A stretch of 13,561 nt of DNA, from assembly GCA_002480735.1 (NCBI GenBank), contig DLCS01000248.1:1-13561 (forward strand), given 5' to 3'. Under the pieces are notes generated by a model, which was not told the origin of the DNA, did no database searches, and was given only the letters and a program-made list of their open reading frames with translations. Both the position numbers and the translations under genes were made by a program. This DNA is from Bacillaceae bacterium UBA7792. Lineage in GTDB: Bacteria > Bacillota > Bacilli > Bacillales > Cytobacillaceae. The first letter of the stretch is position 1. Every line of letters starts with the position of its first letter. Shown here piece by piece: positions 5,802 to 12,242 of this stretch.

Positions 5802-5813
5802 ATTAGGCTACCG

Positions 5814-5842
5814 CACCCTGAAACAATCAGGGTGTTTTTTTT
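5814..5842 (+). terminator. Terminator after the DUF4870-like gene
   Basis: An 8-bp perfect stem, CACCCTGA (5814-5821) with TCAGGGTG (5827-5834), has a 5-nt loop and a run of eight T. It separates the sigma-W-type unit from the yxl unit. Confidence 0.9.
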
Positions 5843-5866
5843 ATTGCAAAAAAGATTATTTAATAC

Positions 5867-5891
5867 TGAACGATTTTGGGAGTTGGTCGTC
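5867..5891 (+). promoter_or_regulatory. ECF promoter resembling sigma-Y sites
   Basis: TGAACG (5867-5872), a 15-bp spacer and CGTC (5888-5891) match what I recall of the B. subtilis sigma-Y promoter (TGAACG, about 15-16 bp, CGTC), which drives sigY-yxlCDEFG. The transcript would start near 5898 and carry yxlE after a leader of about 30 nt. No sigY gene is visible in the window. Confidence 0.6.
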
Positions 5892-5928
5892 TTATAGGTG
5901 AATGCAAGCAACGAAGGAGGAATTATAA

Positions 5929-6129
5929 ATGGAAATATTAGAGTCAATTAACTGGGGGATCCTACTGCCTATTCTTGTTATTCAGCTGATTTTGTTGGTG
6001 GTAGCAATTATAGATCTAATCAGGATTGAAAAGACAAACGGTCCAAAATGGTTATGGGTATTGCTGATCCTATTCGTAAATATTATTGGTCCTGTGCTTT
6101 ATTTTGTGATTGGAAGGAGAAACCAATAA
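5929..6129 (+). CDS. yxlE: YxlE-like membrane protein (PLDc_N domain)
   Basis: A 66-aa protein with two transmembrane helices (residues about 9-28 and 40-61) joined by LIRIEKTNGPKWLWVLLILF, the signature of the phospholipase-D-nuclease N-terminal (PLDc_N) family. Small stand-alone members include YxlE of the B. subtilis sigY operon, where it is annotated as a negative regulator of sigma-Y. AAGGAGG lies 8 bp before the ATG. Its stop overlaps the start of the ATPase gene (TAATG), so the two are probably translated together. The order yxlE-ATPase-permease matches the tail of the sigY operon and supports the name more than the short sequence alone. Confidence 0.8.
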   Translation: MEILESINWGILLPILVIQLILLVVAIIDLIRIEKTNGPKWLWVLLILFVNIIGPVLYFVIGRRNQ

Positions 6130-7037
6130 TGTCTGTCATCCAGGTAAAAGATTTGAAAAAAAGCTTTCAAAGCGTAGAAATTATCAAAGGGATCAATTTT
6201 ACGCTACAAGAGGGAAGATGTATTGCTTTGCTTGGCCCAAATGGCGCTGGGAAAACAACTACCTTGAGAATGCTTTCAGGGTTGATGAAGCCAAGCTCTG
6301 GGTCTGTCAACTTTTCAGGGTTGGAAAAAGAAACGGATATTCGCCAATTTATCGGCTATTTACCACAGCATCCTATTTTTTATGAGTGGATGACCGGTAG
6401 AGAGTTTCTTGAATATGTGGGGAAGCTTGCCGGAATGTCAAAGGCAGATGTGAAGAAGCGTACGGATGAATTGCTAGAGCTGGTCGGAATTGCTGATGCG
6501 AAGAATAGAAGGATTGGAAAATATTCAGGTGGAATGAAGCAAAGGCTCGGTATTGCCCAAGCGATCATTCATCGCCCCAAGCTTGTCATGCTTGATGAAC
6601 CAGTATCTGCTCTTGATCCAATCGGGCGCAGAGAGGTGCTGGAATTATTAGAGAAACTAAAAGAGGAAACAACGGTTTTGTTCTCAACCCATATCTTGAA
6701 TGATGCGGAGGAGGTATGCGACGACATTCTCTTCCTTCATAAGGGGAAGCTAGTGGAATCTGGGACGATGGAGGAGCTAAGAGAAAAATACCAGCAAGCA
6801 AAAATTGACCTAGTCTTTCGTGATGATATGGAGGGGATCCTGAAAAGCTTTTCTGAGAAAGGATTGCTTCAGTCCTATTTGATCGAAGGTGGCAAAGCCA
6901 GTGTGATGGTGGAAAATATTGAAGAAGCAAGACGAGCGATTGTAGAGGAGGTCATGAAGGAAAACCTGCCATTAGTCAAATTTGAGATTAACAGAACGAG
7001 TTTGGAAGATGTATTTATGAAGGTGGTGCAATCATGA
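6129..7037 (+). CDS. yxlF: ABC transporter ATP-binding protein, YxlF-like
   Basis: A 302-aa ATPase subunit of an ABC-2-type exporter. Walker A GPNGAGKT is at residues 36-43, Q-loop Gln80, signature YSGGMKQ 132-138, Walker B LVMLDEP 152-158 and the switch His188 in FSTHI. The last 90 residues form the C-terminal extension common to CcmA/YxlF-like ATPases. The frame extends upstream to 6048, but that part lies within yxlE in another frame. ATG 6129 has AAGGAG 9 bp upstream and overlaps the yxlE stop by one base. With the permease that overlaps its end it should form a homodimeric ATPase plus permease complex. The substrate is unknown. Confidence 0.92.
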   Translation: MSVIQVKDLKKSFQSVEIIKGINFTLQEGRCIALLGPNGAGKTTTLRMLSGLMKPSSGSVNFSGLEKETDIRQFIGYLPQHPIFYEWMTGREFLEYVGKLAGMSKADVKKRTDELLELVGIADAKNRRIGKYSGGMKQRLGIAQAIIHRPKLVMLDEPVSALDPIGRREVLELLEKLKEETTVLFSTHILNDAEEVCDDILFLHKGKLVESGTMEELREKYQQAKIDLVFRDDMEGILKSFSEKGLLQSYLIEGGKASVMVENIEEARRAIVEEVMKENLPLVKFEINRTSLEDVFMKVVQS

Positions 7038-7813
7038 GACAATGGTTTATTTTGTTCAACAAGGAAATGCTCGAGATGGCGCGAAACTTTAAGTGGGTTT
7101 GGGTTCCGATTGCCTTTATCCTGATAGGGGTGATGGATCCAATCACCACCTATTATATGCCGCAAATCCTAGATTCAGTTGGAGGGCTGCCAGAAGGAAC
7201 GGTGATCGAAATGCCTACACCTCCAGCGCCAGATATCCTGATGATGTCGATCGGCCAATATAACATGTTTGGAGTCTTAATTATTGTTTTGATTACGATG
7301 GGGCTTATTGCTGGAGAGCGCAAAAGCGGAGTAGCAGGAATCATTCTCGTCAAACCGGTTTCATTTAGCTCTTATATTACGGCGAAATGGGCTGGAGGGC
7401 TTCTGCTCGTTTGGGTTTCCTATTTTGTCGGGTTACTGGCATCGTGGTACTATGTAGGAATTCTATTTAAGTGGATCCCTTTTGGGGACTTCATTCAGGC
7501 ATTTTTCACTTATGGAATCTGGCTTTCCTTTGTCTTAACAGTTACGATCTTTTTTAATGCATTCTTTCGATCTCCAGGTGTTGTCGGCTTTGCTTCGATC
7601 GCAACGGTCATCGTTTTATCGCTTGTTAGCGGTTCTCTTTCCCATCTGCTTGAATGGAGTCCCGCACAAATAGCAGGATATACAGGGGAATTTCTATCCA
7701 CTCACTCCTTCCCCGAAGCGATGCTGCCAACAACTCTACTAGCGGTAGGGGGAATCGTATTTCTATTAATTGGCGCCATTTTAGTTTTTCGCAAGAAAGA
7801 ATTGGCAGCCTAA
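7034..7813 (+). CDS. yxlG: ABC-2 type permease, YxlG-like
   Basis: A 259-aa membrane subunit of the exporter, with about six hydrophobic segments (around residues 17-36, 74-96, 112-135, 141-176, 181-200 and 232-252). After the first helix an external loop of about 40 residues is rich in Pro and Gly (LPEGTVIEMPTPPAPDILMM). LIAGERKSGVAGIILVKPVS is the cytosolic coupling stretch typical of ABC-2 permeases such as NosY/YxlG. The ATG overlaps the ATPase stop (ATGA), with AAGGTGG upstream, so expression is tightly coupled. The gene ends at a terminator that closes the unit. In B. subtilis the sigY regulon is linked to maintaining SP-beta/sublancin, but the role of this transporter is not settled. 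Confidence 0.88.
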   Translation: MRQWFILFNKEMLEMARNFKWVWVPIAFILIGVMDPITTYYMPQILDSVGGLPEGTVIEMPTPPAPDILMMSIGQYNMFGVLIIVLITMGLIAGERKSGVAGIILVKPVSFSSYITAKWAGGLLLVWVSYFVGLLASWYYVGILFKWIPFGDFIQAFFTYGIWLSFVLTVTIFFNAFFRSPGVVGFASIATVIVLSLVSGSLSHLLEWSPAQIAGYTGEFLSTHSFPEAMLPTTLLAVGGIVFLLIGAILVFRKKELAA

Positions 7814-7845
7814 CATGACAGAAATTGATATTCACTTAAGTTACG

Positions 7846-7878
7846 AGAAATCGCCCTACATGGAGCGGTTTCTTTTTT
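7846..7878 (+). terminator. Terminator closing the yxlEFG unit
   Basis: A 9-bp stem, AGAAATCGC (7846-7854) with GCGGTTTCT (7865-7873; one T-G pair), has a 10-nt loop and is followed by five more T. It lies 33 bp after the permease stop. Confidence 0.8.
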
Positions 7879-7952
7879 AAATCTAGAATGAAAGGAGAAG
7901 AAAAGAATATAAATAAAGTATACATCCTTATTCCGGGAGAGGGGTTTTTCGA

Positions 7953-8138
7953 TTGTGGCTATGGGTATGGTTTGTCATTTTGCCATTTTTGATTCTAGCT
8001 ATTTTGGAGGAAATGATAGAATTCTTTGTTCAACGCTATATGCTGGGGCCCGCGGAATGGGAGGGTAAATTGAAAGATATATTCGCGAGAAGCTACAGCG
8101 GGTTGAAAAAGAAACTGAGATTAAAACAATCTGAATAA
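7953..8138 (+). CDS. Small membrane protein, unknown
   Basis: A 61-aa protein. Residues 1-26 form one strongly hydrophobic, Trp-rich helix (WLWVWFVILPFLILAILEE), and residues 27-61 form a basic, probably cytosolic tail ending in GLKKKLRLKQ. No family recognised. There is no ATG in frame. The TTG at 7953 has GGGAGAGGGG at 7934-7943, 9 bp upstream, and I take it as the start. The next gene begins 29 bp later on the same strand with its own strong ribosome binding site, so the two are probably co-transcribed. Its small size and TTG start leave moderate doubt. Confidence 0.6.
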   Translation: MWLWVWFVILPFLILAILEEMIEFFVQRYMLGPAEWEGKLKDIFARSYSGLKKKLRLKQSE

Positions 8139-8167
8139 TCCATAGTTATCAGACAAGGAGAGTCCTT

Positions 8168-8950
8168 ATGAATATCCAACAATACTATCGTCTAGCAGCT
8201 AACACCTCATTGAATGGTAGTCTTGCTGCGCTCATTCCAGTAGTGGTCCTCATCATACCTAATTTCTTCCTATTTCCTAAAAAAGAATGGGTTTTACTTT
8301 CTGTTCCATTTCTTTTCTATAGCTTTCTGTCCTATCAGGTCTATCTTATCAATCAAGAGCGTTTTAGCCGCTCAAAAGTGAACTCAGGGGAAAAACAAGT
8401 TGTTCATCCTTTAGAGGAAAGTCAGCTTCTCCTTACTTTTCTGCCAGCTCCCTCCCTAAGGCTGCTTTTCTTTTGTTCAAATGGACAGGCCTGTGGAGAA
8501 ATAAAGGATTCATATTTTACAAAGCTTCGTTGGTTGTTGCCCTACTTTTTGGATAAAATGCTTCCGGCCGAGTATAGACTTGTGGATGGGGGGCAGTATT
8601 TGCTTGCAACGATAAGGTGGAGAAAACATAGAGCTATAGTGAAGGATGAACATGGCCAAGGGATGATGACAATCATGGCAAAGGATAATCGACGATTTCA
8701 TGTAATAACAGAGAATAGTTCCCACTCTATCCATGTCAAAACAGAAACCCTTCATACTGATATTCAATTCCTTGATGAGAATCAACATGTATTAGCACGG
8801 GTAAGAAAGGGCTGGATGCCGTTAGAATGGGGACGAAGCTTTGTAGATGCGAACACGCCCATTTTTTCATTGGATGAGAATCTAGCAAGGGAAGAAAGAC
8901 TTGCCATTGTTGCGATCCTCGCAAAATTCTATCGGTACTACAATCACTAA
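8168..8950 (+). CDS. Membrane-anchored protein of unknown function, possibly tubby/LURP-like
   Basis: A 260-aa protein. Residues 17-60 hold two transmembrane helices (GSLAALIPVVVLIIPNFFLF and WVLLSVPFLFYSFLSYQVYL), followed by a mostly beta-strand soluble region. Repeated short strands such as YRLVDGGQYLLATIRW, VKDEHGQGMMTIM and RRFHVITENSS, plus the end FSLDENLAREERLAIVAILAKFYRY, recall LURP-one/tubby C-terminal-like (scramblase-like) domains, several of which are annotated in Bacilli. That assignment is tentative. AAGGAGAG lies 5 bp before the ATG. It follows the small membrane protein and precedes the TlpA-like thioredoxin with no terminator that I can see, so these three may be one operon. 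Confidence 0.85.
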   Translation: MNIQQYYRLAANTSLNGSLAALIPVVVLIIPNFFLFPKKEWVLLSVPFLFYSFLSYQVYLINQERFSRSKVNSGEKQVVHPLEESQLLLTFLPAPSLRLLFFCSNGQACGEIKDSYFTKLRWLLPYFLDKMLPAEYRLVDGGQYLLATIRWRKHRAIVKDEHGQGMMTIMAKDNRRFHVITENSSHSIHVKTETLHTDIQFLDENQHVLARVRKGWMPLEWGRSFVDANTPIFSLDENLAREERLAIVAILAKFYRYYNH

Positions 8951-9038
8951 TGCGCCCTTGTACGAAGCAATTGATTGGCTTCCTCCTACAACAAGTAGTA
9001 GAATGATCGAAGAGTGATCAAATAAAGGGGTTTCATTC

Positions 9039-9614
9039 GTGAAAAAAATTGGATTAGCTATTGGAATCATCGTTATTTTTCTATTTATTTTGGATCAGAC
9101 AATTTTTAAGGATAAAGGACCTAATCATGTATCGAAGCAAAGTAGCACCTATCCAAAGGTGGAAGATCAGGCTTCTGTGCCAATCGGTCTTGATGAAGAT
9201 GAAAAGGCGCCATCTTTTACAATCCAGACAATAGATGGAAAAGAGGTTTCACTTGAGCAATTTCGAGGAAAGAAAATTCTCTTGAATTTCTGGGCAACCT
9301 GGTGTCCACCTTGTAAAAAGGAAATGCCGGAAATGCAGAAGTTTTATGAGGAGTATGAGTCTAAGGATTATCTAGTCCTCGCAGTCAATGTGACGGTAGC
9401 GGAAAAAACCTCAAAGGCGGTCTCGAGCTTTGTAGATGACTATGGTTTAACCTTCCCAGTCCTCATGGATGAAAAAGGAGAGGTGGCCCATCAGTTCGAA
9501 ATACTTTCTTATCCAACCTCTTACTTTATTGATTCAGATGGGATTATTAGAAAAAAAATCGTCGGTGGATTAAGCAAGGAAATGTTGTATAGAGAGATGA
9601 GCTTACTACCATAA
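9039..9614 (+). CDS. TlpA/ResA-family membrane-anchored thiol-disulfide oxidoreductase
   Basis: A 191-aa extracytoplasmic thioredoxin. Residues 4-19 are an uncleaved signal anchor, with a short linker to about 50. The AhpC/TSA-Redoxin-type domain follows, with APSFTIQTIDGKEVSL (57-72), the active site WCPPC (Cys89, Cys92) and cis-Pro159 in SYPTSYFID. The central insert (NVTVAEKTSKAVSSFVDDY) is typical of ResA/TlpA proteins. ResA and StoA reduce apocytochrome c and spore proteins, and YneN is another Bacillus member. The CPPC motif is closer to StoA/YneN than to ResA (CEPC), but I would not name it. Start is GTG 9039, with AAAGGGG 8 bp upstream. The terminator begins at its stop codon. Confidence 0.9.
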   Translation: MKKIGLAIGIIVIFLFILDQTIFKDKGPNHVSKQSSTYPKVEDQASVPIGLDEDEKAPSFTIQTIDGKEVSLEQFRGKKILLNFWATWCPPCKKEMPEMQKFYEEYESKDYLVLAVNVTVAEKTSKAVSSFVDDYGLTFPVLMDEKGEVAHQFEILSYPTSYFIDSDGIIRKKIVGGLSKEMLYREMSLLP

Positions 9615-9647
9615 AGGTAACGGAGAGAGAGGCCGTTACCTTTTTTA
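9614..9647 (+). terminator. Terminator after the thioredoxin gene
   Basis: A perfect 10-bp stem, AAGGTAACGG (9614-9623) with CCGTTACCTT (9633-9642), has a 9-nt purine loop and is followed by a T-run. Confidence 0.9.
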
Positions 9648-9817
9648 TTTATCTCGACTCAAGATTGGATGTTTCTACACCCTGCTCCAGCGCTTGTCGG
9701 GATAGTCTTTCCAGGATTCTTCTCTTGCAAGAGGTAAACCGCATAATTGCTTTACGTTATGGCTTAGAAAAAGTTTCATATACAAGGTAGCCTAAAAAAT
9801 ATTTATTGTTTACAATC

Positions 9818-9825
9818 TTCGACAA
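9818..9825 (-). promoter_or_regulatory. Spo0A box upstream of pdeH
   Basis: On the minus strand the sequence reads TTGTCGAA, an exact match to the 0A-box core TGTCGAA. It lies 68 bp before the pdeH start, inside the likely promoter (a weak candidate is TTGTTT at 9806-9811, 17 bp, TATTCC at 9829-9834). Spo0A~P is known to repress yuxH/pdeH in B. subtilis, so the site fits its gene. Apart from this, 9648-9892 shows no supported gene. Confidence 0.6.
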
Positions 9826-9892
9826 CAATATTCCTCATAATCAGTTAAAATAGGCATATTACCTACTAGAAATAGAAATGGAGGGATATGAC

Positions 9893-11140
9893 ATGGAGGT
9901 ATTTGTTGCGAAGCAGCCTATTCTTAATAGCAAAGAAGAGGTAGTTGCTTATGAGCTTCTATATCGAAGCAGTCATGAAAATTCCTTTCCAAATATTGAT
10001 GGAGATCAAGCAACGGCGGACGTCATTATTAATAGCTATTTAAATATTGGAATCGAAGAGCTTTCAAAGGGAAAGCCTTGCTTTATTAATTTCACCGAAA
10101 AACTTCTCCAAATGAAGCTCCCCACATATTTTGGGCCAAGGGAGATTGTTGTTGAAATTTTAGAATCGGTCCAGCCATCTGAGGAAATCATCGAAATTTG
10201 TAAAGAACTGAAGCAGCTCGGGTATCAAATCGCCTTAGATGACTGTGTGGTGAATGTTGAGGATGAAGGGGCAAATACACTATTTCAAATAGCTGATTAT
10301 GTGAAGGTGGATTTTTTATCAACGGATAGGAATGCTAGAAAAAGGATCGAATCTCTGGCGAAAGACTTAAACATTAAAATGATAGCCGAAAAAATAGAAA
10401 CGCTCGAAGTATATGAGGAAGCGATTGAAAATGGCTACGAATTTTTTCAGGGCTATCTTTTTGCAAGACCTACGATTGTTTCTAGCTTTGATATTCCATC
10501 CTTTTTCTTTTTTGATTTTTCATCCATTGAGGATTTGTCCTTAAATGAGGCGACCCTTGATCTCGTTACCGAGCTGATTGAGAAGGATCCTTCTCTCTCG
10601 TATAAGCTTCTAAAGCTAGTGAATACACCATTCAATCGTTCGAAACTAAAAATATACTCTGTTAAGCAGGCTGTGATGCTGCTCGGTTTAATCGAAATTA
10701 AGAAATGGCTCCATGTTTTGTCGGTTCGTGAACAGATAGGGGGGGATTTAATTCATACAAAGGATGCCATCAAGCTTTCCCTGACAAGGGCGAAAATGTG
10801 TGAATCGATTGATAAGCTCAGAAGAAATTGCCCGACGACCTCTGCTTATTTTACCTTAGGGATGTTTTCGATGGTTGATAGAATTGTTGGGGTTTCAATG
10901 GAAGAAATTATTTGTGATTTGCCTCTACTGGATGATCTCACTGACGCACTAACTGGAAATCAAAATCACTACAAAGATGTTCTTGATTTAGTGACGGCTG
11001 TAGAAGAGGCCGAGTGGGGAATCATTACCGAAAAATGTCGTGATCTGGATATTGACGAAAAGGACCTTTTTAGAATATATGCGGAGTCTCTCAATTGGTC
11101 CAATGAAATCATTCAGCCAGAACAGCAGGATTTAATTTAA
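9893..11140 (+). CDS. pdeH: EAL-HDOD c-di-GMP phosphodiesterase PdeH/YuxH
   Basis: A 415-aa cytosolic protein. Residues 1-195 form an EAL domain and about 215-400 an HDOD domain. The B. subtilis relative YuxH (PdeH) degrades cyclic di-GMP and so favours motility over the sessile state. Residues that usually bind metal or substrate can be found: Glu21 in YELLYR, Asn66 in FINFT, Glu88 in VVEIL, Asp116-Asp117 in ALDDCV, Lys138 in VKVDF, Glu166 in AEKIE and Gln186 in FFQGYLFARP. The loop after the Asp pair is CVVN instead of FGTG, as I expect for this subfamily. The HDOD part shows KDPSLSYKLLKLVNTP and SVKQAVMLLGL. The frame opens at ATG 9878, but GGAGGG lies 7 bp before ATG 9893, which I chose. 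Spo0A control is indicated by an upstream 0A box. Confidence 0.88.
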   Translation: MEVFVAKQPILNSKEEVVAYELLYRSSHENSFPNIDGDQATADVIINSYLNIGIEELSKGKPCFINFTEKLLQMKLPTYFGPREIVVEILESVQPSEEIIEICKELKQLGYQIALDDCVVNVEDEGANTLFQIADYVKVDFLSTDRNARKRIESLAKDLNIKMIAEKIETLEVYEEAIENGYEFFQGYLFARPTIVSSFDIPSFFFFDFSSIEDLSLNEATLDLVTELIEKDPSLSYKLLKLVNTPFNRSKLKIYSVKQAVMLLGLIEIKKWLHVLSVREQIGGDLIHTKDAIKLSLTRAKMCESIDKLRRNCPTTSAYFTLGMFSMVDRIVGVSMEEIICDLPLLDDLTDALTGNQNHYKDVLDLVTAVEEAEWGIITEKCRDLDIDEKDLFRIYAESLNWSNEIIQPEQQDLI

Positions 11141-11228
11141 CCTGATTGAATGAGGGAAAATATTGAATGACTCCTTTTTTTGTGGCAATCTAGAGACATT
11201 AAATGACTTCTTAGTGGGGGTTCGTAGA

Positions 11229-12209
11229 TTGAAGATTGAAGTGATCAAATGCCATGGTTCAGGAAATGATTTTTTACTAATAGATGAAAGGAATAATGAC
11301 TATTCCTTTTCAGAAGTAGAAAGAAGCCATTTAGCGAAGGCATTATGCAGCCGGGATACAGACCTTGGAGCCGATGGGATTCTTTATGTTATGAAAAGTG
11401 AGCACGCTGATGGACGCATGCGTGTCTTCAATTCTGATGGTTCTGAGGCCTCGATGTGCGGCAACGGATTACGCTGTGTCGCCCGTTATATTTGTGAATA
11501 TACTCAACAGGATTCTGCCCTGATTGAGACAATGAAGGCAGACCTTATGGTGCAACGGGAAAAGGATATCTTTCCTGAGATTCCAACCTATTTGGTGGAA
11601 ATTTTGCCGGTATCCTTCAAAGCTCAGGACCTGCCGTTAAATATCAATCAGGAATCGTTACTAAATGAAAAATTACCGACTTTGACGGAGGAAGTATCCT
11701 TTACCGCAGTGGCAGTACCAAATCCCCATTTGATTGCTGTTGTCAATCATCAACAATTAAGTTCTGAATTACAAAGGGAGCTTAGTGAGTATGTAAATGG
11801 ACCGAATGAGCTGTTCCCCGATGGTGTGAATGTGAGCTTTGTGAAACCATTAAAGAAGGGTGAAATCTTTGTAAGAACCTTTGAGAGAGGTGTGGGCTTT
11901 ACCAATGCTTGCGGGACAGCGATGTCGGCATCCACCCTCGTTAGCTGTCTTCAAGAACTGAATGAATTTGAAAAGCCTGTTGAGGTTTATAATAATGGTG
12001 GTAAGGTTAGATGTGTAGCACACAGGAAAGGGGAAACCTATCAGATTGATTTGATCGGTAATGCATCCTATGTGTATCGAACAACCGTTGAGGTCGATTT
12101 ACGAGTACCTAATGAATTTAAGCTTACACCAAAAGTGAAATATGTCGAAGAGATCGAGCGATATGCAAAGCTGCAAGAGCAAGTGAAGGAATACTTAGAA
12201 AGGGTATAA
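11229..12209 (+). CDS. dapF: Diaminopimelate epimerase, long divergent form
   Basis: A 326-aa cytosolic enzyme that converts LL- to meso-diaminopimelate for lysine and peptidoglycan. Both active-site cysteines are present, Cys77 in DGSEASMCGNGLRC and Cys228 in TNACGTAMSAS, as are HGSGNDF (9-15), PNPH (164-167) and FERGVG (218-223). It is about 40 residues longer than the usual Bacillus DapF (around 284 aa, beginning with a MHGLGN-type motif). The second Cys loop reads ACGTAMSAS where ACGTGA is usual, which resembles DapF proteins of lactic acid bacteria. The frame reaches back to 11163, but TTG 11229 has AGTGGGGG 8 bp upstream and starts at the fold (MKIEVIKCHG). No terminator separates it from pdeH, 88 bp upstream. 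A standard dapF may exist elsewhere, but that cannot be seen here. Confidence 0.88.
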   Translation: MKIEVIKCHGSGNDFLLIDERNNDYSFSEVERSHLAKALCSRDTDLGADGILYVMKSEHADGRMRVFNSDGSEASMCGNGLRCVARYICEYTQQDSALIETMKADLMVQREKDIFPEIPTYLVEILPVSFKAQDLPLNINQESLLNEKLPTLTEEVSFTAVAVPNPHLIAVVNHQQLSSELQRELSEYVNGPNELFPDGVNVSFVKPLKKGEIFVRTFERGVGFTNACGTAMSASTLVSCLQELNEFEKPVEVYNNGGKVRCVAHRKGETYQIDLIGNASYVYRTTVEVDLRVPNEFKLTPKVKYVEEIERYAKLQEQVKEYLERV

Positions 12210-12242
12210 ATATAGGGATAAAGGGCAGGAAAGGCATGGCAC

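Noticed and set aside
9659..9753. A 31-codon minus-strand frame with faint resemblance to Spo0E-type phosphatases
   Set aside because: No ribosome binding site, no SQELD motif and very short. The resemblance is too weak to call a gene or pseudogene.
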